The notes beneath the pieces were generated by a model. It saw only the letters and a program-made list of their open reading frames with translations. It was not told where the DNA came from and searched no databases. Below, piece by piece: positions 1-9,414 of a stretch of DNA of 21,162 bases (its first letter is position 1; each line of letters opens with the position of its first letter). The DNA is from SIAJ01 sp035258765 (GTDB lineage: Bacteria; Planctomycetota; Planctomycetia; Gemmatales; Gemmataceae). The position numbers and the translations under genes were made by a program. The stretch lies in NCBI GenBank assembly GCA_035258765.1, contig DATFWZ010000732.1, positions 1-21,162 of the forward strand, written 5' to 3'.

Positions 1-864
1 GAGGTGCCGCGGGCCGATGGCGAAAAACCGGTGCGAGTCCCACCCGGGCGGTAGGCGGGCGGACACCTCAGCAAACGATAGGTCCGGGCGGTTGGCCAGC
101 AGCCGGCGGACCGCGGCCCGGATCTCCCCCCGGGCGTCCAATGCGCTCGACCCACTTTCGCACCCAATAGTCGCCCGGCCCGAGGCCAGAAACTCGTACC
201 AGCGGTCGGACCCAATGGTGTCCTCCGGGGCCGTGGAGATGTCGGTCCGCAGCCCGAGCCGGTCGGCGGCCGCCTTCGCGCGGACGGCGACCTCGTGCTT
301 CAGCTGTCCGTGCGAGCCGAACCAGTACGGCAAGTGGTTCGCCCGGTATACCAGGTCGAGCGGGCGCGCGGCCGACGGGCGCAGCGCCGGGGTGATGGCC
401 CGAGCGGTCCCGACGTCGACGTACCCGGTCAGGCACTTGAGAAAGCGGGCCGCCGCGTGCATGCGGGGGTACACGACCGACTGGTGGGCGGGACTGAAAT
501 TCGTCCCGATCAGGTCGACCCGCAGCTCCGCCAGCCAGTCGTCCAGGACACCGGCGAGGTCGTACTCGTCCTGCGGGAGGGCGACCTTGAACGCGGTCGC
601 GTCGGCCACCCAGGCGGCTCGGTCGCGAACCTCGGCGAATTGGGGGAACCACCGAGCGCACAACAAGGTGGTGTGCAGGACGATGACGTCGAACCGGGCT
701 CGGCAGGCGGCCGGCGGGACACCCAGGGCCAGGTTCGCGTAGTGGACCGCGTGACCGGCCGGGCTCGCCTCGAACAGGCGCAGGTGTTGCCGGATGGTCG
801 GTCGCACTCGTCGGAACGGCTCCTGCCAGTAGAGCACCAGGACGCGGCGGGCAGCTTCGGTCAT
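1..864 (-). CDS. CgeB-like glycosyltransferase, partial (runs off left edge)
   Basis: The frame is open from the ATG at 864 to base 1, giving 288 codons with no stop, so the C-terminus lies outside the window. GGAGGGAGAAC just before the ATG is a strong ribosome site, and the ATG overlaps the sulfotransferase stop as ATGA. The protein is clearly homologous to the glycosyltransferase at 2475-4073. Shared landmarks in the same order are QDEY near residue 99, a KCLTGYV/HYLSGYV block near 145, RPLDLVYR versus RPIDVGYR, and a segment around GSDRWYEFLASGRATIG matching GADWDRFLADCRAVLG. In the complete paralog the donor-site block follows, so here it would lie beyond the edge. The likely role is cytoplasmic transfer of a sugar to the exported glycan. 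Donor and acceptor cannot be read from the sequence. Family membership rests on the paralog. Confidence 0.8.
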   Translation of the reverse strand, partial: MTEAARRVLVLYWQEPFRRVRPTIRQHLRLFEASPAGHAVHYANLALGVPPAACRARFDVIVLHTTLLCARWFPQFAEVRDRAAWVADATAFKVALPQDEYDLAGVLDDWLAELRVDLIGTNFSPAHQSVVYPRMHAAARFLKCLTGYVDVGTARAITPALRPSAARPLDLVYRANHLPYWFGSHGQLKHEVAVRAKAAADRLGLRTDISTAPEDTIGSDRWYEFLASGRATIGCESGSSALDARGEIRAAVRRLLANRPDLSFAEVSARLPPGWDSHRFFAIGPRHL

Positions 865-1889
865 GTTCTCCCTCCGCCGCGATACCGGCAATCGGCCAGC
901 CGGTCCCGGTGCTCCTCGACGTACGCCCGCAGGTTGGCCTCGTCACTCGGCCGGAACGGCTTGGCCGGCGTTTCCCCTTTCTCAAGCCCGACGTCGGTCG
1001 GCTGGCGGTCGGCGATCACATCCCGCATCCGCCGGGCCAGTGCCGTGAAGAACCGGGAAGGGTCGCGGAGCAGGTCTTCGTACCAGACCTCGACGTACCT
1101 GTCCGGGGCGTGCCGCGCGAGTCCGTCCCGGATAGCGACCGTGAACTCGTACTGATTCTCGACGACCTGCGCCCAATACGGGAGGGTGCGCTGCAGCTCC
1201 TCGTAGATGGCTGGCGTGGCCGAGTTCCACAGGTCCGGTGTGCCCTGCACGACGTACCGGGCGGCCAGGTCGGACAGCGCGCTCGCGGTCATATCCCGGC
1301 GCAACCAGACGAAGAACGCCCGCGGCAGGTGCCCGGCGAGACTCGCCACGCGGAAACAGTTCCAGGCGTTCTTGATCACGGCCGGCGCCCCGAAATAGCG
1401 GTCCATGACCGCGAGGGTCTTGGCCATGTGTTCGGCCTTACCGTCGAGCACCGCCACACTCTTCAACTGCGACGGGTGCCCGCCGCCGAACCAGTGGCAC
1501 ATCACTCCGGACGCCTCGGAAGGCTGGAAAGCCCCCCGGGTCTTGCCGTAGGCGCTGGTGAACTCGACTTTGATCGCCGGCAGCATGTCGCGGTGGAGCG
1601 GCGCCGCCAGGGCCGGGCGAGTCGGGAACACGTCGTTGGCGAGGTTGGAGAAATACGGCAGCCGGAAGAACCGGACCATGGCCTGGTAGAGCAATGTGCT
1701 GCCGGTCCGCGGGGCACCCAGGATTAACACGGACGGGGCAAGGCTCGGGTCGGGGACGTCAGCCAGGGTGCGAGCGAAGACCTGTTCCTCCGCGTCTCGC
1801 TGGACGGCCTCGGCTAGGATCTCACTTCCCGAGAAGCTCGCGGATGCAGGCGGCAAGGCGGGGGAAGACCGTGCGGTAGTAGAGGTCAT
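861..1889 (-). CDS. PAPS-dependent sulfotransferase
   Basis: The product has 342 residues. The 5'-phosphosulfate loop is visible at about 55-66 as LILGAPRTGSTL. A 3'-phosphate-type segment, FVWLRRDMTASALSDLAARY, lies at about 193-212, and VWYEDLLRDP at 268-277 fits the conserved C-terminal part of bacterial sulfotransferases. Such enzymes move sulfate from PAPS to a hydroxyl or amino group. Inside a polysaccharide locus the target is probably a sugar of the chain, which is inference. The ATG at 1889 overlaps the preceding hydrolase gene by 68 bases. GAGGA sits ten bases upstream of it, and the only other start-like codon before the P-loop region is a TTG at codon 12 without a ribosome site (a GTG at codon 54 is too close to the loop), so I keep the ATG. 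The stop overlaps the next ATG. No transmembrane segment is seen. Confidence 0.88.
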   Translation of the reverse strand: MTSTTARSSPALPPASASFSGSEILAEAVQRDAEEQVFARTLADVPDPSLAPSVLILGAPRTGSTLLYQAMVRFFRLPYFSNLANDVFPTRPALAAPLHRDMLPAIKVEFTSAYGKTRGAFQPSEASGVMCHWFGGGHPSQLKSVAVLDGKAEHMAKTLAVMDRYFGAPAVIKNAWNCFRVASLAGHLPRAFFVWLRRDMTASALSDLAARYVVQGTPDLWNSATPAIYEELQRTLPYWAQVVENQYEFTVAIRDGLARHAPDRYVEVWYEDLLRDPSRFFTALARRMRDVIADRQPTDVGLEKGETPAKPFRPSDEANLRAYVEEHRDRLADCRYRGGGRT

Positions 1890-2478
1890 GGCCGTCCTCG
1901 GATAAGTGCAGGCCGTCCGCCAGGACGAACTGCCTGGCCGCGTCCTTGCGCCCGCCCGTCGCCTCCCGGAACACGGCGGCTATGTCGATGAAGTGGACTC
2001 GCGGGTCGCTGGTGGCCGCCACCCGGCGGATGATCTCGTTGTAGGCCCGGTTCTGGGCCTCGTAGGTGACCGTCGTGTGGGCGAGTGGCGTGTGGTCGCG
2101 GGTGGTCGGGTGATTGGTGTGCAGGAAGACGGCCCGGGCCTCGAACGTCAGCCCCCGCTGGACAATTTCCCGCAGGTTGGCCTCGAACGCTGCCGGGCTG
2201 ACCCGCGGGTTACCCCGGTCGGTCTGCCACACGTTGCAGTCGTTCATCCCGAACTGAACGATGATCACCTCCGGGCCGATGCTCTGAACTTCGTACGGCA
2301 TGGTCTCGAGCGCCTGGCGCGTGGTCCGCCCGTTGACGGACGAGTTGATGACGACGAGCGGCTCACCGAACCCGGCCGTCAGGTCGGTAAGACTGGCCGA
2401 CAGCCGGGGCACCCACCCTTTGTGGATGGCGATCCCTTGCCCGTTGCAGATCGAGTCGCCAAAGAACAGGATGTTCAT
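1822..2478 (-). CDS. SGNH/GDSL-family hydrolase
   Basis: The product has 218 residues, a normal length for a single-domain SGNH esterase. Block I is FFGDSICNG with the nucleophile Ser9. Gly50 in SVNGRTT serves as block II, FGMND with Asn79 as block III, and DGLHLS with Asp188 and His191 as block V, so the full catalytic set is present. The frame extends upstream to 2595, but the start at 2478 is chosen because GGGAGG lies just before it, the protein then begins directly with the first beta strand, and its ATG overlaps the upstream stop as ATGA. No signal peptide is seen, so it should act in the cytoplasm. In this context it may remove or transfer an acyl group on the glycan or a precursor. 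The substrate is unknown. Confidence 0.88.
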   Translation of the reverse strand: MNILFFGDSICNGQGIAIHKGWVPRLSASLTDLTAGFGEPLVVINSSVNGRTTRQALETMPYEVQSIGPEVIIVQFGMNDCNVWQTDRGNPRVSPAAFEANLREIVQRGLTFEARAVFLHTNHPTTRDHTPLAHTTVTYEAQNRAYNEIIRRVAATSDPRVHFIDIAAVFREATGGRKDAARQFVLADGLHLSEDGHDLYYRTVFPRLAACIRELLGK

Positions 2479-4073
2479 GCCGACCTCCCGCGCAACCTCC
2501 CGATCCGCTGCACGGCCCCGCGGGCCTTCCGCGCAATGGTGGACCAGGCCTGGCGCAAGCCGCGGGCGATCCCGCCCGGGGCTGCCACCAGCCACTCGTC
2601 CGCAGTCAGGTGCCGGGGCCGCGCGTCGAACTCCGCCCGGGCCGGCACCCGCTCGCCCAGGGCCCGTTCCACTTGCCTCCAGAAATACCGGTCGCGGGCC
2701 TGCTCGACCCAGCCCGCTCGTGGCGACCAGCCGTCCGGTGACCGGCGGTCGACGACCTGGCGGTAGTCGGCGAGCAGCTCGCGGGCGTTGAGCACGCGCC
2801 GCTCTCGGGCCGGGCTGGAGGTGAGGATCCGGTGCGCCGCGCGGTCGAAGTCAAACATGCGGGACTGGAACCGCGCCCGGCTGGCGAAGTATCCGCGGAG
2901 CCGGGCGTCAAGGATCGGGTCCGGCCGGATTTCCGGCCGGATGCCGGCCGCGATCAGTTCCTCGTCAAACGACCGGACAAATCGTTGGTACGAGTATTTG
3001 CCGCTGGCGATCAGGTCGGCATAGGTCCGGTCGATGATCGCGGTCGCGCGAGCCGGGTCGGCGAGAACGGCGAGCACCTCGTCCAGGTTGCCGAAGTCCT
3101 TCCGCAGCGGAACGTAGTGAACCCACGGCTCGAGAATGCCGTCGTACCTTCCCTCGTAGAGGATTTGCAGGTTGCGGAAGGCAGCCGACTCGAAGTGCCG
3201 GGGGCTCAGGCTGCGGTAGTCGATCCGGTCTTCCAGGGCTTGAAACTCGGGGCCCATCCGGGCGGCGTAGTCCTCGAACGTCAGGCCCGGGTCCTGCCGG
3301 ATCAGCCGCTCGTACTCGGCCTTGAACCGGCCGCACGGGTCCACGACCGAAACCCCCCCTTCGACACCCAGGACGGCGCGACAGTCAGCCAGGAACCGGT
3401 CCCAATCCGCGCCGTACAGCCGGTCGCCCTCACCGACAGCCACGTCCAGGCGCAGACCCCGGCCGCCCGCCCGGGCCAGGAACTGCTCGGCGATCTCCCC
3501 CTTCTCCTGCCCGCCGCGGCCGGCGTAGTGTGGCAGCCGCCGACCCCGGTATCCGACATCAATCGGCCGGTCCACGTAGGGGCGAGCCAGCCGGGTGACC
3601 CGGGCGACCAGGTCCTCCGTGACGTACCCGGACAGGTAGTGGACGAACTTCTTTATTGGCAAGCGCGGGGCGTACACCTCCCGGACGTGTTGCGGCTTGT
3701 GCCGGGAGTACAGGCAGTCGATCCGGAACTCGGTCAGGAACTGTTCGCGCTCCCAGAAGTACCAGTACTCGTCCTGAAAGATGGCCACCTTGTAAGTCCC
3801 TGGGCACGCGAGCAGGTATTCCCGGAGTAGGTTGGTCAGCCAATGATAGGTCGGTCGCAGCGAGTAGTGGAACACGCAGACGGCGAACTCGTACCGGGCC
3901 AGGGCGGGCGGCAGGCCGAACGCGACGTTGAACGGGTACCACGCGAACCGCGAGTGTCGGCCGAACGCCCCGACGTGCTCGCGGACGGTCGTCGCGTCCT
4001 GGACCAACGGGTCCTCGTGTAGGAGGAGGACCCCGGGCACCCGGACCCGATCGACCGCTGGCAGGCCCGACAT
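2475..4073 (-). CDS. CgeB-like glycosyltransferase
   Basis: The product has 532 residues. The start at 4073 is preferred over the longer frame to 4259, because the added 62 residues are Arg/Gly-rich and copy the out-of-frame end of the ABC ATPase gene. Only two bases separate that stop from this ATG. The N-terminal half has a GT-B-like pattern with FQDEYWYF at about 99-106. Near 290-345 comes the block LSPRHFESAAFRNLQILYEG followed by HYVPLRKDFGNLDEVL, which matches the donor-side Glu and C-terminal motif of the spore-protein CgeB-like glycosyltransferase group. About 200 further residues are helical and basic and not recognised. It is the full-length paralog of the truncated gene at the left edge. 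It probably adds a sugar to the exported polysaccharide; specificity cannot be told. Confidence 0.82.
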   Translation of the reverse strand: MSGLPAVDRVRVPGVLLLHEDPLVQDATTVREHVGAFGRHSRFAWYPFNVAFGLPPALARYEFAVCVFHYSLRPTYHWLTNLLREYLLACPGTYKVAIFQDEYWYFWEREQFLTEFRIDCLYSRHKPQHVREVYAPRLPIKKFVHYLSGYVTEDLVARVTRLARPYVDRPIDVGYRGRRLPHYAGRGGQEKGEIAEQFLARAGGRGLRLDVAVGEGDRLYGADWDRFLADCRAVLGVEGGVSVVDPCGRFKAEYERLIRQDPGLTFEDYAARMGPEFQALEDRIDYRSLSPRHFESAAFRNLQILYEGRYDGILEPWVHYVPLRKDFGNLDEVLAVLADPARATAIIDRTYADLIASGKYSYQRFVRSFDEELIAAGIRPEIRPDPILDARLRGYFASRARFQSRMFDFDRAAHRILTSSPARERRVLNARELLADYRQVVDRRSPDGWSPRAGWVEQARDRYFWRQVERALGERVPARAEFDARPRHLTADEWLVAAPGGIARGLRQAWSTIARKARGAVQRIGRLRGRSA

Positions 4074-4075
4074 TC

Positions 4076-5977
4076 TCACGGCTTGGCGTCGCTCCTGCCC
4101 GATCGTGCGCGGGCGCCGGGTGGGTCGCCGCCACGGTCGCCCGGCGAGCGGGCTTCCGCCGCGGCCGCCTCGCCCGCCGAGTCGGCGACCGCCTCTGGGT
4201 TGACGAACCTGGACGAGCTTGCGGCGGCCCGGCCGTCGTCCGCGGGGACGATCTGCCACTCTCCCGGGTGTTGGAAGACGGAATTGTAAATCGTCTGCCG
4301 GCCGTAGACCCGAAACTCGAACGACCGGTCAATCGAATCGTACCACTCCGGGGGCTCGACCAGGGACAAGTCGAGCTGCCGGTACATGGCCACGGAAAGC
4401 GTGTAGGTGTCGCTCCCGAGGTTCAATGGTTCCAGGCGCAACCGGGCCACTCGCCGGTCACCTTCGGCCAGGGCTAGCGGCGTCGGCTCCCCGAACTGCT
4501 GGGTGACCTTGATCCCGTCCGACCGGCGGTAGACGACGACGACCGGCCGGCACGGGAACGTCCCGGTCTTCATTGCCCGGATCGTTATCTCAACGATCAT
4601 GGTCCCCCCGAACGAGAATACGGTTTGCTCGTCCCCGTCTTGGTCGAGGATCCGCACCCGCTCGATCCGCAGTTCGCCCAGTCCGGGCCAGTGGACTAAG
4701 CGGCCGCCAGCCGCCGGCTCACCGGCCGTCGGCTTGTGCTCGTCGCCCCCGGTCTCCATGTGTACCCGTTGCCAGTCGCGCGTCGGCGACACCGGGGCGG
4801 TCGTCAGAGTTGATCCCGCCCGGACTACTTCGATGGTCCCGGACCCGGCGTCCGCGTAACACTCGATGTCGAAGCCGTACCGGACGGTCGGGTCGAAGTG
4901 GTATAGGCGGAACACCACCGCGCCGGCGGCCGGCCCCCCGGCCACCTGACGAAACGGCCGGCCGGCGACGACCGGCTCCGACCAGCCGCTGCCGGCCCCG
5001 AGCACCACACCGGCAGCGTTCCCGACGGCCCCGTCCTGCGGCCCGCCGACCCGGACCGTCTCCTGCGGCCGATCGTTTTCGATCAGCGTCACGGTAGCCA
5101 CGCGCAGGTGGCCTCCGGCCGGGGCCGTCAGTCGGACGCAGAGTGCGTCGGTGAACGGGTCGCCGTCCGGGAGGGCCCGGCCCGCCTGGAGGGACTTGTT
5201 CCGCCCCTTCAGTCGCCGCTCGTCCAGGAGTCGCAAGTACCGCTCGTACTCCTTGACCACGTCGAGGGCGTCTCCGTGGGCCACCACCTGGCCGCGATCG
5301 ATCCACAGCGCCTGCTCGCAGAACCGGACGATCTGGTCCATGGCGTGGGAGACGAGCAGGACCGAAGCCCCGCTGTCGATCAGCCGCTGCATCCGCTCGG
5401 CCGACTTGGCCAGGAAGTAGCCGTCCCCGACCCCGAGCACTTCGTCGATGATCAGGATGTCGGGGTTGACCTTAGTGGCGGTGGCGAACGCCAGGCGGGC
5501 CTGCATCCCGGTCGAGTAGGCCTTGAACGGCTGCGACAGGAACGGGCCCAGCTCGGTAAATTCCTCGATGTCCCCGACCGCGTCGGCGATCTCGGACGCG
5601 GTGAGCCCCTGGTAGGTGAGGGCGGCCCGGATGTTCTCGTACCCGGTGAAGTCCGGGTGCATCCCGGACCCGGTCTGGAGCAGGGCCTGGACCTCGCCGT
5701 GGACGGTGACCGTCCCCTCCGTCGGCTCGACGTTGCCGGTAATCAGCTTTAGGAGGGTGCTCTTTCCGGCCCCGTTGCGGCCAATGATCCCGACGCGGGC
5801 TCCGCACGGGAGGCTCAGATTGATGTCCCGGAGCGCCCAGAATTGTTGATAGCGCCGCCGCCGGTGTGGCACCAGCCACGACAGGCCGATCGCGTCCAAC
5901 AGCCCGTCGACCCGCGACGGGAACAACGTGTACCGTTTCCCGACACCCGTCAGGACGATCGCCGGTCCGTCAGACAT
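4076..5977 (-). CDS. wzt: Polysaccharide ABC exporter ATPase with extended C-terminal chain-recognition region
   Basis: The product has 633 residues, well above the roughly 250-430 usual for Wzt/TagH proteins. The nucleotide-binding domain (about 1-245) has Walker A GRNGAGKST at 66-74, signature AYSTGMQARL near 153-162, Walker B ILIIDE near 174-179 and the switch His near 211. Residues about 435-575 look like a Wzt C-terminal glycan-binding domain, with alternating strands starting near WPGLGELRIERVRI. Between them, about 275-420, is an extra beta-rich region resembling a jelly-roll carbohydrate-binding module. The last 55 residues are low-complexity Ala/Arg/Gly. The protein pairs with the permease directly upstream, whose 3' end it overlaps by 8 bases, and energises export of finished chains. 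The C-terminal part would read the chain end, as known for Wzt of E. coli O9a. Confidence 0.93.
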   Translation of the reverse strand: MSDGPAIVLTGVGKRYTLFPSRVDGLLDAIGLSWLVPHRRRRYQQFWALRDINLSLPCGARVGIIGRNGAGKSTLLKLITGNVEPTEGTVTVHGEVQALLQTGSGMHPDFTGYENIRAALTYQGLTASEIADAVGDIEEFTELGPFLSQPFKAYSTGMQARLAFATATKVNPDILIIDEVLGVGDGYFLAKSAERMQRLIDSGASVLLVSHAMDQIVRFCEQALWIDRGQVVAHGDALDVVKEYERYLRLLDERRLKGRNKSLQAGRALPDGDPFTDALCVRLTAPAGGHLRVATVTLIENDRPQETVRVGGPQDGAVGNAAGVVLGAGSGWSEPVVAGRPFRQVAGGPAAGAVVFRLYHFDPTVRYGFDIECYADAGSGTIEVVRAGSTLTTAPVSPTRDWQRVHMETGGDEHKPTAGEPAAGGRLVHWPGLGELRIERVRILDQDGDEQTVFSFGGTMIVEITIRAMKTGTFPCRPVVVVYRRSDGIKVTQQFGEPTPLALAEGDRRVARLRLEPLNLGSDTYTLSVAMYRQLDLSLVEPPEWYDSIDRSFEFRVYGRQTIYNSVFQHPGEWQIVPADDGRAAASSSRFVNPEAVADSAGEAAAAEARSPGDRGGDPPGARARSGRSDAKP

Positions 5978-6794
5978 GATCGACTATCGCCTTCTTCAGG
6001 GCGGCGAAGAACCGGCCGCCGGCCGCGAACGACACCCCGGCCACCGCGGCTATTACCGCCCACTCGCGCCCGGCGGGCACCTGACCCAGTACCAGCACCT
6101 TCTGGTAGGCGACCACAAAATAAGCGAACGGGTTCAAATCGACCAGGAACTTCAGCCCGTCCGGCACCATGTCGGGGGTGTACGCGATCGGGGAGATGAT
6201 CAGCAAGGCCAGCAGGGCCGCGGCCATGAGCATCTGCAGGTCGCGCAGCACCACGTTGAACAGGGCCAGGAACCAGCACAGTCCCACCAGGGTGATGGCG
6301 TGCAAGAGCCAGACGGCCGGGAGCAGGACCGCGGTCCACGGGACCCCGCCGTCGAACACCGCCCCGCCGGCCAGGATCAGGGCCATTCCGACCGCCAGGG
6401 GCACCTGGGCCAGGAGCACGGCTTTCACCGGGGCCAGGTCGATCGGGAACACCGTGTTGCTCAGCAGCGACTTGTTCGCCAGGACCGATGACACGCCCTG
6501 GTTCAAGGCCTCCGCGGTGGCCAGGAACGGGACTAACCCGGCGAAGATGAACAGCACGTACCGAGTCGGTTCGAATCCGCCGACCTGCACCCGCAGGATC
6601 ATTGTGTAGGTGACGGCGTACAGGCCGAGCAGGACGAGGGGCCCAAGGAGTGCCCAGGCCGGCCCGAGCAGGGTGCCCGCGTACCGGGCGCGCAGCTCCG
6701 TCCGCGTGACCCGCCCCAGCAACGGGGCATGCGTGATCAGGTACACGGCGGAGTGCCGGACCGCGTACCGGCGGAGGCTGGTCGTCAACGCCAT
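5970..6794 (-). CDS. wzm: ABC-2 type polysaccharide export permease
   Basis: The product has 274 residues, typical for Wzm/TagG permeases. The start at 6794 is used instead of the frame opening at 6962, since the added residues are Arg-rich and lie over the methyltransferase coding end; GGCAGGCGAC precedes the ATG. An N-terminal amphipathic stretch leads to RTELRARYAGTLLGPAW, a family hallmark near 31-47. Hydrophobic segments lie near 48-68, 80-96, 127-147, 155-180, 187-204 and 243-262. LFNVVLRDLQMLM near 178-190 and LNPFAYFVVAYQKVL near 220-234 are also characteristic. It forms the inner-membrane channel with the ATPase encoded immediately after it. It begins 11 bases after the methyltransferase stop, so the three genes are likely cotranscribed. 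Confidence 0.92.
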   Translation of the reverse strand: MALTTSLRRYAVRHSAVYLITHAPLLGRVTRTELRARYAGTLLGPAWALLGPLVLLGLYAVTYTMILRVQVGGFEPTRYVLFIFAGLVPFLATAEALNQGVSSVLANKSLLSNTVFPIDLAPVKAVLLAQVPLAVGMALILAGGAVFDGGVPWTAVLLPAVWLLHAITLVGLCWFLALFNVVLRDLQMLMAAALLALLIISPIAYTPDMVPDGLKFLVDLNPFAYFVVAYQKVLVLGQVPAGREWAVIAAVAGVSFAAGGRFFAALKKAIVDHV

Positions 6795-6805
6795 GTCGCC
6801 TGCCA

Positions 6806-7792
6806 CTACCTCTTGTTGATGCGATACGTCCCGCCGATGCCGGCGTACTTTCCGCGGTACAGCGGCAGGCCCTTTTCGTCCCAGTCGAGCTCTTTGAGGA
6901 ATGCCTTGTGCGGGTCGACTAGGCGGTAGTCCTGCAGCGCCCGGGCCGCGTGCATGTGCCAAAGGTCCAGCTCGTTACACGCGACGAACCCGCCAACGAA
7001 GTTCACATCGAACCCGGCGCTCGCGCACAGCGCGGAGAACTCCGCCGCCTCGTAACACCGGGAGACCGGGCACTTTGGCCCGTCCGTGGACTGCGCGAAC
7101 ACTTGGTCCGCCGTACAGCCGGAGAACTGGGGATCCAAAAACCGCCGGGCGTAGGCCACATAGAGGTGGAAGAAAATGCTGTTCCTGTTGTACGCCATCA
7201 GCAATCCCCGGCCCCCGGGCTTGAGGACTCGATGGAACTCCCGGAGGATCACTTCCGGCTTGCTGGTGTGGTGGACGACGCCGCAGCAATGGACGTAGTC
7301 CACACTGGCGTCGGGAAGGGGGATGCGGTCCGTGAGGTCCCCGGTTTGGATCAGCTCCAGCCGGTCGGGCGGAATGTTGTGCAGTCCGACATTGTGCCCG
7401 GCCAGCGACAACGCCTTGTGACTGATGTCGATGCCGTAGATCTTGGCTGGCTTGCTGAATAACGAAAAGCCCAGCAGGTCGTGGCCAGGTCCGCAACCGT
7501 AGTCGAGCAGGACCTTGCCCCGGTGGTCGTCCCAGAATCCTTTGAACTCGTAAGACTTGTGAAAGTGGTCGGACCGCCACTGGTGGAAGTCCAGAGTCTC
7601 CTGAGCCGTGGCGAACGGCTCACTCTTGATCGTGTAGTCCCCCCAGTACTCGTCCACCGCGGATCTGGAAGTCGGGTTCGCGGTCTGAATGGAGTACGGG
7701 TTTCGCAGCGGCACCGGCTTCCGACGCGGCGGTGCATCAGAAGAGAACAACTTACCGACCTTGCGAACCGCTCGCTTGACCAGGGTCTCCAT
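6806..7792 (-). CDS. Class I SAM-dependent methyltransferase
   Basis: The product has 328 residues. The SAM-binding motif I is LLDYGCGPGHD at about 95-105, the acidic residue after strand 2 is Asp122 in IYGIDIS, and the later motifs are GDLTDRIPLPDASVDYVHC and LKPGGRGLLM near 190-199. This is the Methyltransf_11/25 pattern. The roughly 90 residues before motif I are basic at first and include WGDYTIKSEPFATAQ, a pattern I cannot assign. CAGGAACTGTGCG before the ATG contains AGGA at a suitable distance. The gene sits directly before the permease and ATPase. In E. coli O8/O9a the gene next to wzm-wzt encodes a methyltransferase that caps the chain, so a capping role is an attractive inference, but methylation of a sugar or lipid is equally possible. 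Confidence 0.85.
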   Translation of the reverse strand: METLVKRAVRKVGKLFSSDAPPRRKPVPLRNPYSIQTANPTSRSAVDEYWGDYTIKSEPFATAQETLDFHQWRSDHFHKSYEFKGFWDDHRGKVLLDYGCGPGHDLLGFSLFSKPAKIYGIDISHKALSLAGHNVGLHNIPPDRLELIQTGDLTDRIPLPDASVDYVHCCGVVHHTSKPEVILREFHRVLKPGGRGLLMAYNRNSIFFHLYVAYARRFLDPQFSGCTADQVFAQSTDGPKCPVSRCYEAAEFSALCASAGFDVNFVGGFVACNELDLWHMHAARALQDYRLVDPHKAFLKELDWDEKGLPLYRGKYAGIGGTYRINKR

Positions 7793-7868
7793 CGCACAGT
7801 TCCTGTGGTAAGAGCGGTGTCCGGAAGAGCCTCACCGGCGTTGGCGGGGCATTGCGGACCGCCCGGAC

Positions 7869-7967
7869 TCACTTCACGGCCTGCACGTACAGGTCCAGGC
7901 CGAGGCACCGGCCGAGCGTGAACAGCAGCCGCTCGCGCCGGATGCGGTAGTCGCGGAACAGGACCGG
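7869..7967 (-). pseudogene. Orphan 3' gene tail (32 codons) between dehydrogenase and methyltransferase genes
   Basis: On the minus strand an open stretch runs from a TGA at 7970-7968 to a TGA at 7871-7869. It reads as a convincing protein end with PVLFR followed by DYRIRRERLLFTLGRCLGL and a short tail ending in VQAVK. Every codon ends in G or C, as in the neighbouring real genes, and the hydrophobic/charged pattern is that of a helix. There is no ATG, GTG or TTG in it and no room for a start, so it looks like the last 32 codons of a gene whose body was lost. It begins about 13 bases after the dehydrogenase stop. I do not recognise the family. A chance open stretch is the alternative, made less likely by the codon pattern. 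Confidence 0.45.
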
Positions 7968-7980
7968 TCACCTGAGGGGA

Positions 7981-9402
<1,422 letters not shown>

Positions 9403-9414
9403 CGGGTCCTCTGC

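Noticed and set aside
68..985. 305-residue frame on the minus strand at the left edge
   Set aside because: It is Arg/Pro/Gly-rich and overlaps in another frame the partial glycosyltransferase at 1-864, which has homology to the complete paralog.
3559..4332. 257-residue minus-strand frame across the glycosyltransferase/Wzt boundary
   Set aside because: Low-complexity Arg/Pro/Ser composition and complete overlap with two well-supported genes.
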